Source: Actinomycetota bacterium
GTDB taxonomy: Bacteria > Actinomycetota > CADDZG01 > WHSQ01
Assembly: GCA_009379915.1 (NCBI GenBank)
Contig: WHSV01000036.1
Coordinates: 1 to 33,006, forward strand
Direction: 5' to 3'
DNA: 33,006 bases
Shown: positions 8,591 to 17,525 of the stretch, in pieces
Numbering within the stretch: position 1 is the stretch's first letter
How the letters are laid out: each line of letters opens with the position of its first letter
Program-made: the position numbers and the translations under genes
Notes under the pieces: model-generated
Databases searched by the model: none
What the model was told of the DNA's origin: nothing
Seen by the model: the letters and a program-made list of their open reading frames with translations, nothing else

Positions 8591-11500
8591 CTACGGGCGC
8601 CAGGAGCGCGAAACAGGCTCCCCTCCGTCCAGGAAAAGGTACGTCAACTTCACCGGCATGCCGTCGGTGATGAGCCCGCTCGCCACCATCGCCCGGGCGT
8701 AGAGGTCGAGTTGGTCCGCCTCGCCCGGCTCGAAGCGCTTACCCGTCTTGAAGTCGACGATCTCGAGACCACCGCCGTCGGTCGAGTAGACCGCGTCGAT
8801 GCGACCACGCACGATTCGGCCGTCGAGCCGCAGCGTAAAGGGGAGCTCGACCATCGGTTCGCCCGACGGCAGGGTGGCGAGCTCGCGCTCGGCGTAGCCC
8901 GACGCGGCCCAGTGCCCGAGCGTCGTCGACATGAAGTTCGGTCCGGTGACCTCGCCGGGCTCGTCAAGTTCGCTCTCCTCGGGATACGGCGAGATCCCGC
9001 GCGCGCGCTCCTCTATGAGCCGGTGCACCTCGGTCCCGAGACGACGTGCGGTCGTGGGTCTGTCGGGCAACGGCCTGATGAGCTGCCACGGCTCGAGGCG
9101 TCCCGCCTCGAGCGCAACGTGAGCCGTCGCGGAGAGGATGTCCGGCAGCTCGGCCCGGACGGGCCGGCGTTCGGCGTCGGCGCGCGCGATCAGAGCCAGC
9201 TCCTGGTCGCGCTCATCGATCAGCCTTTGGGCCTCCACGGCCTGGCTGGGATCGAGTTGAACGATCAACTCCTTCGTGTAGTCCGCGTCGGCAACCGCGT
9301 TGTCGGCCGCGGTCCCCCACCCTTCAACGAACAACTCGTCGTCCGTCCCCGCTCGAGGGACGGGGGGCCATTCGCGCCGTCCCTCCAGTGCGCTGACCAC
9401 CGGGTTGTCCTCGGGCAGCTCGGCGTCGTGGACGATATCGATGCTCTGCTCGTCGGCCATCGCTCGTAGCTCGTCGAAGAACTCCGACGGTCCCTTGGGG
9501 AGGTCGCCGCGTCCGTACCACCACGCACTCGTCACGTACAGGCGCTGCTTGGCGCGCGTAAGCGCAACGTAGAAGAGCCTGCGCTCGTCCTCGAGAGTTC
9601 TCTCCTTGACCTGGTTCTCGAAGTCGCTCGCCTTGCCCTTCCAGCGCGGAAGATGCCCGCGGTCCTCGCGCACCTCGTACGGCAGGGCGTCGTAACTGCG
9701 CAGTGGGTTCGACGAGCGGGTGTTCGGAAACACCGAGTAGACGTGCGCGCCCTTCTTGTTCTTGCTCGCCGCCACCGACGGCAGGAAGACGGCCTCGAAC
9801 TCGAGTCCCTTGGCCGAGTGCACGGTCATCAGTTTCACCGAGTTCTGCTCGGCGGGTTGTGCCGACTCGAGTGTCTCCTCGGCGACCTCGGCCGCATCGA
9901 GATAGCTGAGGAAGCTGCGGAGAGTCGCCTCGCCCTCGATGGGAGCGAATGCTGCAACGTGGTCGACGAAGTTGGCCACGTTCTGCAGCGCGGCGGGGGC
10001 GGAGCGAGCCGGGCTGGACTCGAGCGCGTCGCGCACGCCCGACGTCCGGATGACCTCCTCGACGAGCTCGAGCAGAGGCAGGTGTGTCTTGTGCCTGAGG
10101 TTCGAAAGCCGCTCGTTGAACGACTCGAGGCGCGCACGGCCCTCGGGACCAAGGCCTTCGATCTCGTCGACATGGTCGAGCGTCTCGGACAACGAGAAGC
10201 CGACGTCACCGGGAGCGAGGTCGCGTGCTCGCTCGGAGTCTCCGGATGCGAGCCTGAGCCTGAGCTCCCAGTTCTGGTTGGATGCCCAGCGCGCGCAGAG
10301 CGCGAGGTCTTTGTAGTGGATGCGCCAGCGGGGGCCGAGCAAAAGGCGCGCCAGCCACCGGTTCGCGACCGGCTTGGACTCCAGGCTTCGCAGCCAGGCC
10401 ACGATCTCGACGACCTCGGGTGTGTTGAGCAGACCGCTGAGCCCCACGACCTCGAGAGGGATGTCGTGGGCCTTGAAGATCTCCTGGATCGGATCCATGG
10501 TCGCCCGTCGCCGGACCAGGACCGCCATGTCCTTCCACGAGACGGGGTCGCGCCCCTCGGCGGTCGGCTTGCCGTGCAGCCGCTCGCATTCGCTCGCGAG
10601 GAACTCGGCCTCGGCGCGCTCGTCGGTGAACATTCCGAGCGACACCGCACCGTCGCCGTTGCCGGGGTGAGCCTTGAGGGGGGCGCCCGGCCGGCGCTCT
10701 TCGTCGATTCCGGCCGCCACTCGGTTCGCAACGTCGAGGACGCGCCCGCCCGACCTGAAGTTCTCGGACAGAGAGATCCAGCCATAGCCCGACCGGTCCT
10801 GCTTGGGAAAGTGGTCGGGGAAACCGATGAGGTTGTACATCGTGGCTCCCCGCCAGGCGAAGATGGCTTGGCGCGCGTCCCCCACCGCGGTGACCGAATC
10901 CCCGCCCCGGGTGAGCGCCTGCAACATGCGCCGCTGCGCGACGTTCGTGTCCTGGTACTCGTCGAGCAACACGATCGGGTATCGCTCGACGTACGACTCC
11001 TGTACGTGCTGATGGTCCTCGAGCACGGCAACGGCTTTGATCACCTGGTCGCCGAAGTCGATGCGCTCGAAGTCGTGCTTTGCCTTCACGTAGGCGTCGA
11101 CGGCCGCGCAAAGCTCCTTGCGTCTCGCTGCGGTCTCGCGCATATCCCGGGTCGCGTCCTGCGACGACAGCGTGCGCTCGTCTGCCGCCATGACGCTCGA
11201 GGTGGAGACGATGTGATCCGACAGCGACGAGGCCAGCGCCAGCGTCGAACGCACGATGCTGCCGGGAGTGCGCAGCTCGATGGCGTCGAAGGGCGGGAGG
11301 TCGTCGATGCAGTTGAGCACCAACTGCCATTGCTGAGCGTCGGACAGAAGGCCGGCCTGTGGCTCGACGTCGACCAGGAGCCCGTGATCGCGCACGATTC
11401 CCGCGGCGAACGCGTTGTAGGTCTGGACCGTGATGTCGTCGACTCGATGTTCCCCGCCCACCGTAAGTGCCGTACGCACGCGCTCCTGCAGTTCCTCGGC

Positions 11501-11734
11501 CGCCTTGTTGGTGAAAGTCAGGCCGAGGATCTGCGTGGGGGCGTAACCCTGGTTCTCGATCAGCCACACGATGCGAGCGGCCATCACCGCGGTCTTGCCG
11601 GAACCGGCCCCCGCGATCAGATACGACGGGCCGCGGCCGTAGGCGATCGCGTCCCACTGCTCGTCGGTGGGATCGTGGCCCTTGAGCGCGGCGCGTATCC
11701 GTTCCGACGCGACGCGCCCGACGTCCGAGCTCAC
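8591..11734 (-). CDS. adnB: AdnB-like UvrD-family helicase with C-terminal RecB nuclease domain
   Basis: A 1047-aa motor-nuclease of the actinobacterial double-strand-break resection complex AdnAB, the functional counterpart of RecBCD/AddAB. Walker A is AGAGSGKT at 41-48 and motif II is LLDEYQDT. Later motifs include LSENFRSGG, TVHSAKGLEFE and FYVALTRAKQRLYV. The C-terminal PD-(D/E)XK nuclease shows LGTEVHRLIE, GRIDAVY, IVDFKTGK and QLDLYA. It lacks the iron-sulfur cysteines of its partner, which fits AdnB rather than AdnA. The GTG at 11734 overlaps the adnA stop as GTGA, with AGGAG nine bases ahead, so 1:1 synthesis is expected. The frame stays open further upstream to 13285, but that part runs inside adnA and has no family features. 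Confidence 0.92.
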   Translation of the reverse strand: MSSDVGRVASERIRAALKGHDPTDEQWDAIAYGRGPSYLIAGAGSGKTAVMAARIVWLIENQGYAPTQILGLTFTNKAAEELQERVRTALTVGGEHRVDDITVQTYNAFAAGIVRDHGLLVDVEPQAGLLSDAQQWQLVLNCIDDLPPFDAIELRTPGSIVRSTLALASSLSDHIVSTSSVMAADERTLSSQDATRDMRETAARRKELCAAVDAYVKAKHDFERIDFGDQVIKAVAVLEDHQHVQESYVERYPIVLLDEYQDTNVAQRRMLQALTRGGDSVTAVGDARQAIFAWRGATMYNLIGFPDHFPKQDRSGYGWISLSENFRSGGRVLDVANRVAAGIDEERRPGAPLKAHPGNGDGAVSLGMFTDERAEAEFLASECERLHGKPTAEGRDPVSWKDMAVLVRRRATMDPIQEIFKAHDIPLEVVGLSGLLNTPEVVEIVAWLRSLESKPVANRWLARLLLGPRWRIHYKDLALCARWASNQNWELRLRLASGDSERARDLAPGDVGFSLSETLDHVDEIEGLGPEGRARLESFNERLSNLRHKTHLPLLELVEEVIRTSGVRDALESSPARSAPAALQNVANFVDHVAAFAPIEGEATLRSFLSYLDAAEVAEETLESAQPAEQNSVKLMTVHSAKGLEFEAVFLPSVAASKNKKGAHVYSVFPNTRSSNPLRSYDALPYEVREDRGHLPRWKGKASDFENQVKERTLEDERRLFYVALTRAKQRLYVTSAWWYGRGDLPKGPSEFFDELRAMADEQSIDIVHDAELPEDNPVVSALEGRREWPPVPRAGTDDELFVEGWGTAADNAVADADYTKELIVQLDPSQAVEAQRLIDERDQELALIARADAERRPVRAELPDILSATAHVALEAGRLEPWQLIRPLPDRPTTARRLGTEVHRLIEERARGISPYPEESELDEPGEVTGPNFMSTTLGHWAASGYAERELATLPSGEPMVELPFTLRLDGRIVRGRIDAVYSTDGGGLEIVDFKTGKRFEPGEADQLDLYARAMVASGLITDGMPVKLTYLFLDGGEPVSRSWRP

Positions 11735-14700
11735 GCCGGCAGCTCCTGTCCCTGAGGCCACAGCGGGCACAGCGGCTTGAACTTGCACCACATGCAATCG
11801 GCCTCGGGGCTCGGGCGGAAATCCTCTGCGAGGACCCGCTCGATCAGGTCCGGCAGACGCTCGACAACCTTCTCCGCCTGCTCGGGTTTCTGGACCCGCA
11901 CCGCGACGTCGTCGTAGTAGGTCTTGGCCGGATACACGAGCTGCATCCCGACCGGTTCGCCGAGCGCGGCGATGTCCGGATCCGCCTTGGCGGCGAGGTA
12001 GTAGATCGCAAGCTGCAAGGAATCCGCCACCTCGTCGAACCGAATCGGATGGCGGGAGGTCTTGTAGTCGCTGACGAGCACGCCCTTGCCCGCCCTGGTC
12101 ACCCTGTCGATGCGGCCGGTGATCCGGTGACCGTCGAAGTCGACCGCGAAGGACTGCTCGGCGAGGAGCGCCTCGCCGGGGTTCAGCTTCTCGATGAATC
12201 GGGTGAGCATCACTTCTCCGTCGTGCTTGAACTGGCGAGCGATCGCACGGTTCGGAAACACGGTCTCGTCGAACAGTTCCTCGTAGCGTTCGAACACGGC
12301 CGCTCGTTTGCGGAGGCGGCGACGACCCGACTTCTTCTGCTCGTCCGTCGGTTCCTTCTCGCAGTCCTCGAAGATCTGGTGCAGCCAGGTGCCGAACGCC
12401 ATGTTGTGCGACGTCTCGGAGTCGAGGCCCAGGGCGACGCTCAAGAGGTACTGCAGACCGCAGTTGTCGTAGTTCGAGATGCGCGAGTAGCTCGTTCGGA
12501 GCTTGTCGGGCGGCAGGTCGTCGTCCGCCTCGGGACGCTGAGCGTTGATCGGAATGGCACCCTCGGACCAGTCCCAGCGCCACCACCACTCGTCCGGCCG
12601 AGCCGACCAGCAGCCGGGATCCTGGGCACAGATGCTCGCCACCGTGGCAAGCGCGGCAAGGCGCTCGGGCGCACCCGCCTTCGTGTCCGCAAGCACCCGG
12701 CGGCAGCGCGCCGCCGCCTCGCTGAAGGTCAGCGGCAAGCTCTCGGGCCGCGCCTCGATCTCGGGCATCGCCCCTGCGATCTCGGCGACGAAGCGGCTCG
12801 GCGATCCTTTCCTGGTGGGACCCGGCGAGGTGGACACGATGCAGCGACGGGCGGCCCGGGTCAGTGCGACGTAGAACACCCGCCGGTCCTCGGCCTCGTT
12901 GCGTCGCAGCCGGTCGCTTTCGCTGAGCCCGTCCAGGAAGTAGGGGTCGAAGAGCCCTTGCGCCCGCCGCCCCTTCGGGATGGCCCCCTCGACGCAGCCG
13001 ACGACGCAGACGATGTCCCACTGCTTGCCCTTGGCGGCGTGGAAGGACAGGATCTCGACTCCACCGCGCCGGCGCTCGGGCGGAAGCCAGGGGTCGGAGC
13101 CGAAGTCGGCGCGCCCGATCGACTTGATGAACTCGTTCAGCGTCCCACCGCCCCTTCGCCGTTCGACGAAACGAGAAAGGGAGCGAGAGAACGCCACCAG
13201 GGCATCGAGGTCCCGGTTGGCGGCATGCTCGAGATCGTGCTTGGCAGCCTCCTCGAGCTTGCGGTAATAGGTCGCGCGATCCCACACCTTCCAGAAGGCG
13301 CGGTCGGCGGGCTGCTCGACCGAGCCCCGCAGGAGGTCGCGCAGCTCGAGCATCTCGCGCACCTGCTCGTCAAGGGTTTCGCCCTCGGGCGGGCTGAGGA
13401 TGTACTCGGTCAGGGACACGTTCGCCGCCCTTGCGGCGCGATCTATCTCGAGCGCATCCTGGGTGTCCAGTCCGACCAACGGCGAACGCAGCACGTCGCG
13501 CAGCGAATCGTCGTCCGGGTCCCTGTCCGTCGCGAAACGAGCGAGCTCGATGAAGGAGCGCACCGCGGCCTCTCGTTCGAGCGGCCTGTCGGGGGCCGAG
13601 ATCGTGTACGGGACCTCAACCGCGCCGAGCGCGCGTTCGAGCGGAGGCAGCATCTGACGGGGAGAGGTCAGCAGGATCGCCATGTCGCGGTAGGCGACGC
13701 CATCCTGAAGGTGCGCGAGCCGCAGCGTACGAGCGACGGCGTCGACCTCGGAGGCGAGGCTCTGGTATCGGTGTACCTCGAGCGCGGTCTCTCCTGCGAA
13801 CTCACCCGGACGATGTGGGTCGCCTCCGACCGATATGAACTCGCGCGCGGGCGTGCCGACCTCGGGCCCGAGACGATAAGACGTGGGGAGCACGATGCGT
13901 TCGGCGGCCCCGAACTCTTCGTCGAAGGACTCCATCCACTGCGGCTCGGCCCCCCTGAAGGTCTCGATGGACGAGTCCGGGTCGGCCGCGACGAGCAGCG
14001 ACCGCTCGCCCGGACCACCTTCGGCGTGAGTGAAAGCGGTGAGAAAACGCAGCAGGCGCTGTTGCACGCGCGCCAGTTCCTGCGCGTCGTCCACCAGGAT
14101 GTGAGTGAAGCGCTGGTGCAGGCCCTCGCGCACGCCGTCGAAGTTGGCGATGAGCTCGGTCGCGTCGTGCAACAGGGTCGGGTAGTCGATGCGGGAGCGC
14201 TGGCGCAGCCGCTGCCGGTGGGCGGTGAAGAAACGGACGAGGTCCGCCCACGCGGGCCTCATCTCGACCAGGCGATCGAGGTCCGCCGGTTCGAGCACGC
14301 GCTGTTCGGCTCGGATGCAGAAGTCGACGACCTCGTCGACGAACCCACGGTTTCTGAGCAGTGGCCGGTATTGCTTGGCCCAGTTGGCCTCGTTCTCGTT
14401 GGCGAGCTCGTCCCTGACGTCGCCCCACTGCTCGGGGCTGGTGAGCAGAACGGGAGGCTCGGCGTAATCGAGCAGGTCGTAATGGCGGCTGACCAGGTGG
14501 TTGGCGAGCCCATGCCAGGTGTAGACGGGAACGGCGCCCAGAGCCTCGAGTCCCTCGTCGAAGAGCAGGCGGCGGGTGATGCGATCCTGGAGGGCGATCT
14601 TCTGTGCTCGGTTCGGGACGAGGAAGAGGATGCGGTCGGGCGAGCTTCCCTCCTGCAGGGCGAGGCGCACGAATCGCTCCTCGAGCACGGTCGTCTTGCC

Positions 14701-14802
14701 CGTCCCGGGGCCTCCGAGCATGCACATGGGGCCCGCGCCGTGCTCGACCGCGCGCCGCTGGTGGGCGTCCAGGTTCTCGAGCGTGATCTTCGTCTCTGCC
14801 AT
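11731..14802 (-). CDS. adnA: AdnA-like UvrD-family helicase/nuclease with iron-sulfur cysteines
   Basis: A 1023-aa partner of the adjacent adnB product. Walker A is GGPGTGKT at 30-37, the motif II region reads LVDDAQEL, and SFHAAKGKQWD and YVALTRAARR mark the second motor domain. The C-terminal nuclease has SRISNYDNC, GRIDRV, VSDYKTSRH and QLAIYYLA, and ends with Cys1003, Cys1006 and Cys1012. With the cysteine of YDNC near 788, these four fit the 4Fe-4S staple known for AddB and AdnA. Known AdnAB is a heterodimer with two motors and two nucleases that resects DNA ends. The ATG at 14802 has GAGG just upstream. It is the first gene of the compact minus-strand block, and about 380 bases of non-coding DNA precede it. 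Confidence 0.92.
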   Translation of the reverse strand: MAETKITLENLDAHQRRAVEHGAGPMCMLGGPGTGKTTVLEERFVRLALQEGSSPDRILFLVPNRAQKIALQDRITRRLLFDEGLEALGAVPVYTWHGLANHLVSRHYDLLDYAEPPVLLTSPEQWGDVRDELANENEANWAKQYRPLLRNRGFVDEVVDFCIRAEQRVLEPADLDRLVEMRPAWADLVRFFTAHRQRLRQRSRIDYPTLLHDATELIANFDGVREGLHQRFTHILVDDAQELARVQQRLLRFLTAFTHAEGGPGERSLLVAADPDSSIETFRGAEPQWMESFDEEFGAAERIVLPTSYRLGPEVGTPAREFISVGGDPHRPGEFAGETALEVHRYQSLASEVDAVARTLRLAHLQDGVAYRDMAILLTSPRQMLPPLERALGAVEVPYTISAPDRPLEREAAVRSFIELARFATDRDPDDDSLRDVLRSPLVGLDTQDALEIDRAARAANVSLTEYILSPPEGETLDEQVREMLELRDLLRGSVEQPADRAFWKVWDRATYYRKLEEAAKHDLEHAANRDLDALVAFSRSLSRFVERRRGGGTLNEFIKSIGRADFGSDPWLPPERRRGGVEILSFHAAKGKQWDIVCVVGCVEGAIPKGRRAQGLFDPYFLDGLSESDRLRRNEAEDRRVFYVALTRAARRCIVSTSPGPTRKGSPSRFVAEIAGAMPEIEARPESLPLTFSEAAARCRRVLADTKAGAPERLAALATVASICAQDPGCWSARPDEWWWRWDWSEGAIPINAQRPEADDDLPPDKLRTSYSRISNYDNCGLQYLLSVALGLDSETSHNMAFGTWLHQIFEDCEKEPTDEQKKSGRRRLRKRAAVFERYEELFDETVFPNRAIARQFKHDGEVMLTRFIEKLNPGEALLAEQSFAVDFDGHRITGRIDRVTRAGKGVLVSDYKTSRHPIRFDEVADSLQLAIYYLAAKADPDIAALGEPVGMQLVYPAKTYYDDVAVRVQKPEQAEKVVERLPDLIERVLAEDFRPSPEADCMWCKFKPLCPLWPQGQELPA

Positions 14803-14906
14803 CGGGCCTCAACTTAACGCGGGCTTGCGACAGAAACGCGTGAGAGCGCGAAACGATCCTCGAAACCGGAAAACCGTCATCGGAGGGCTGAACGGGCGGC
14901 TCCCCA

Positions 14907-14920
14907 GCTTGGCGCCAAGC
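14907..14920. promoter_or_regulatory. Perfect 14-bp palindrome upstream of adnA
   Basis: GCTTGGCGCCAAGC reads the same on both strands. It lies 105 bases upstream of the adnA start in otherwise non-coding DNA and could be a dimer operator. The binding protein is unknown, and a chance palindrome in GC-rich DNA cannot be excluded. Confidence 0.35.
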
Positions 14921-15101
14921 CTCGATTTCGGGGGGTCGGAGAGCACTCCGCCCCCGTTTTTGGCCCGGCAACCGCTCTGCGGCACTCAGCCCCAAAAGGT
15001 GCCGGAATCGAGTTCGGCGGGCACGCAGAACCGGATCACGGCACCAGCTTCTCCCCGTCGGTACCCGGTCTTCGGTTGGGGAGTCGCAAATTTCTCGCAG
15101 G

Positions 15102-15117
15102 TGTGACGTGCGTCACA
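15102..15117. promoter_or_regulatory. CRP-type binding site TGTGA-N6-TCACA
   Basis: TGTGACGTGCGTCACA matches the TGTGA-N6-TCACA half-sites of the CRP/GlxR family exactly. Its centre (15109.5) lies 75 bases before the RTX gene's GTG and 41.5 bases before a start point that would suit the TAGCTT at 15139-15144. This is the class II activator geometry. Binding is inferred from sequence only. Confidence 0.6.
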
Positions 15118-15138
15118 GACTCGACCGGCCCGGCCCCC

Positions 15139-15144
15139 TAGCTT
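15139..15144 (+). promoter_or_regulatory. Possible -10 element of a CRP-activated promoter
   Basis: TAGCTT fits the TAnnnT pattern of sigma-70-family -10 boxes. It sits about 30 bases after the centre of the CRP-type site, as expected when the activator occupies the -35 position. It faces the RTX gene. Evidence is spacing and a weak motif only. Confidence 0.35.
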
Positions 15145-15184
15145 CATCCGAGTCACCGATTCGACGAGATGAAAGGACCACCGC

Positions 15185-15918
15185 GTGCGCTTTGGCTCCG
15201 CCCCAATCGGGCTCGCCGCAGGAGCCTGATCGCAACTCCATCCGTCGCAGCACCTGGATGCGACAAAGGCACGGACGGCAACGACGTCATCCGCTGCTCT
15301 CGCTTCGACGATTCCCATCCCGGCGACCCCGGCCACGACATCATCTACGGAGGCATGGGCAACGACTACCTCCACGGCGGCTGGGGCAAAGACAGATCTA
15401 CGCGGGAATGGGCCAAGACGTCCTGTGGGGCGACGGCGGTCGAGATCGCTTGGACGGCGGGCCCGGGGGCGACTCCTTGCACGGCGGTGAAGGTGACGAC
15501 CGGATCGAGGGCTCTGTCGGCGGCGACTCGCTCGCGGGCAACGAGGGCGACGACGCCCTCGATGGAGGTCCGGGAGGCGACCAATTGGGCGGTGACGAGG
15601 GCAGCGATACCCTCTAGGGGGGGCCCGGACTCCGATGGGCTCAGCGGGAACGCGGGACCCGATCGGCTTCTCGGCGAGACGGGCAACGACCAGCTCAGCG
15701 GGGGCGCGGGCTCCGATGTCCTCAAGGCAGGAGACGGTGACGACGCCCTCCACGGGGGCCGCGGCGAGGACGTGGTGTTCGGGAGTCCCGGTAACGACGT
15801 CATCTATGCTGGCGACGGCCGGCGCGACAGGATTCGTTGCGGGGACGGCAGGGACTGGGTCCAGGCGGACCTGGACGACGTGGTGCGCCGGTGCGAGAGG
15901 GTCGAGCGAGTCGGATAG
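15185..15918 (+). pseudogene. RTX/hemolysin-type calcium-binding repeat protein, broken by three frameshifts
   Basis: Read across three frames, this is a secreted Gly/Asp-rich protein of about 245 aa. It starts at the GTG at 15185, behind AAAGGA. A signal-like stretch (SAPIGLAAGA then LIATPSVAAPGC) follows, then many nonapeptides such as GGMGNDYLH, GGEGDDRIE and GGAGSDVLK, which form Ca2+-binding beta-rolls in this family. The end (DRIRCGDGRDWVQADLDDV) is a common finish of such proteins in actinobacteria. One base is missing near 15227 (frame leaves the GTG frame), another near 15394 (GWGKD then QIYAGMG), and one is extra in the G7 run at about 15618, where a TAG (15615-15617) also stands in frame. 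Either the gene has decayed or these are assembly errors. A CRP-type site lies upstream. Role unknown. Confidence 0.72.
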
Positions 15919-16046
15919 GGAGGCTCGGGGGTCGCTTCGGCGGCCCCCGGAGGACGCACACGAATTACATGGATGAAATCCGGCGTGAGACCGCGCGCGT
16001 GACGCATACTCCTCTTCCCCAGCGACGGGACGACCAGGGAGGCCGG

Positions 16047-16283
16047 ATGCAGTCGCAACTGCCGGAGTGGGAACCGCAACTCATCAACGAGGCGATCGAC
16101 ACCGCCGAGCGCAAGCTCGAGAAGGAACGAGCTCGAGCGCGCAACAGGGCGGTCCAGCTTGCCAGAGAGCAGGCGTATCACCGCCTGGCCGTGGCCATCG
16201 ACCGACCGTCTCGCAGCACGGTTTCGGGCGACCAACTCACCCTCTTCGGGTCCACCCCGACGCTCTTCGACCTAGACGAATAG
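16047..16283 (+). CDS. Small helical protein with C-terminal clamp-like motif QLTLF (78 aa)
   Basis: I do not recognise a family. The ATG at 16047 follows GGGAGG with four bases between, a good ribosome binding site; an ATG at 15969 would add 26 residues without such a site. Residues 10-50 are one long charged helix (ERKLEKERARARNRAVQLAR), possibly coiled coil or nucleic-acid binding. The last 18 residues hold QLTLF (63-67), close to the bacterial beta-clamp-binding consensus QL(S/D)LF, then an acidic end LFDLDE. This could tether the protein to the replication clamp, but the motif is short and can occur by chance. It ends 24 bases before the carboxypeptidase gene and may share its transcript. 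Confidence 0.6.
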   Translation: MQSQLPEWEPQLINEAIDTAERKLEKERARARNRAVQLAREQAYHRLAVAIDRPSRSTVSGDQLTLFGSTPTLFDLDE

Positions 16284-16307
16284 GCCAGATACGTTCAGAA
16301 TGCCCCG

Positions 16308-17525
16308 GTGCGCCGACTCCTAGTTGTTCTGTCGCTGGCTTGTGTCCTCCTCTCGATTCTCGGCTCCAGCGCGGTCGCTCGACCGGGTTGGAAGCGCGAT
16401 CTCGACCGCATCATGCGCAACAAGCCCATGGGGCTTCACGTTCGAGACGAGGGCAAGACGCTCTACTCGTGGTCGGCAAAGAGCAAGCGCGTGCCCGCGT
16501 CCAACCAGAAGCTGTTGCTCTCGATGGCGTTGCTCGATCGACTGGAGCCGGACACCCGACTTGCAACCTCGGCCCTCGGTCGCAGGGTCCGCTCCGGCAC
16601 CCTGAGAGGAAACCTGTTCGTCATCGGACGAGGCGACCCGACGCTTACGAGCGGAGGCTCGTTCGCCGGGTCTCTGCCAATCAAGCCCACGTACCTCGGC
16701 CGCCTCGCCAAGAAGATAAAGGCCTCGGGCGTCCGGCGAATCGCGGGTCGCGTGGTGGGGGCTAAAACCCACTTCGCACACGACTGGTGGGCCTCCGGCT
16801 GGAAGTCGTCCTTCCCTTCCAGCCAGGTCGCCCTTCCCGCCGCGTTGAACCTCGACGGCAACCTCCGCAGGGGACGCCACATCGGCAATCCCGAGTTCAG
16901 GGTCGCGGAGACACTCACGCAGCGATTGAAATCGATCGGGGTGCGCGTCGGTGGCCGGCCCAAGTCCGGAGCCGGACCTCCCGATTACGCGCGCAAACTC
17001 GTTGCGAAGGTTCGGTCCCCTCGACTGGCCCCGATGATGCGCTTCATGAACCGGAAGTCGTCCAACTTCTTCGCCGAGGTCCTGGGCAAGTTGCTGGCCG
17101 TGCAGCGTTCCGGTCCGCCGGGCACGATCGCAAAAGGTGCCCGCGGGATCGAAGCCTGGGCCGCTCGTTACAACGTGCGAGTCGCCGCGCACGATGCGTC
17201 GGGGCTCTCATCCTCCAACCGCGTCTCGCCCAGGGGGCTGACGAGACTCCTTGGAGTCGCGCAAAAGCGGCCCTGGGGCAAGCGGTTGCGCAGCACGCTG
17301 CCGACCGGCGGCGAGGGAACGCTCGAGAATCGCCTTCACGGCGTACGCGTCCGCGCCAAGACGGGAACGCTCGACGGAGTCTCTACGTTGTCGGGGTGGG
17401 TGCGGTTGAGGCGCGCCGATTCGTGGGCCGAGTTCTCGATCATGTCGCGAGGGATGTCCAAGGCCCGTGCGGTGCAGATCGAGGACCGGATCGTCAGGCT
17501 CCTTAGGAAGCGGGCGCGCTTCTAG
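16308..17525 (+). CDS. dacB: D-alanyl-D-alanine carboxypeptidase/endopeptidase, PBP4 (S13) family
   Basis: A periplasm-facing or cell-wall-facing serine peptidase of 405 aa that trims or cuts peptidoglycan cross-links. An N-terminal signal peptide (RRLLVVLSLACVLLSILGSS) is followed by the three penicillin-binding motifs: SNQK at 65-68 (catalytic Ser65), SSN at 251-253 and KTG at 351-353. The S13 insertion domain between the first two motifs is present (HFAHDWWASGWK, NLDGN). The GTG at 16308 is the only start giving a proper signal peptide. It is intact although its neighbours on both sides are decayed. The next confident gene lies on the other strand. Confidence 0.92.
   Translation: MRRLLVVLSLACVLLSILGSSAVARPGWKRDLDRIMRNKPMGLHVRDEGKTLYSWSAKSKRVPASNQKLLLSMALLDRLEPDTRLATSALGRRVRSGTLRGNLFVIGRGDPTLTSGGSFAGSLPIKPTYLGRLAKKIKASGVRRIAGRVVGAKTHFAHDWWASGWKSSFPSSQVALPAALNLDGNLRRGRHIGNPEFRVAETLTQRLKSIGVRVGGRPKSGAGPPDYARKLVAKVRSPRLAPMMRFMNRKSSNFFAEVLGKLLAVQRSGPPGTIAKGARGIEAWAARYNVRVAAHDASGLSSSNRVSPRGLTRLLGVAQKRPWGKRLRSTLPTGGEGTLENRLHGVRVRAKTGTLDGVSTLSGWVRLRRADSWAEFSIMSRGMSKARAVQIEDRIVRLLRKRARF

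Noticed and set aside
11735-13285. Extension of the adnB frame upstream to 13285 (a 1564-residue reading)
   Set aside because: It overlaps adnA in another frame, is Arg/Gly-rich with no family features, and the GTG at 11734 with the GTGA overlap explains the true start.
12049-14817. A 922-codon open frame on the plus strand opposite adnA, and similar long ones opposite lhr and nhaA
   Set aside because: These are antisense shadows common in high-GC DNA; translations are Arg/Gly/His-rich without motifs, while the opposite strand encodes clear families.
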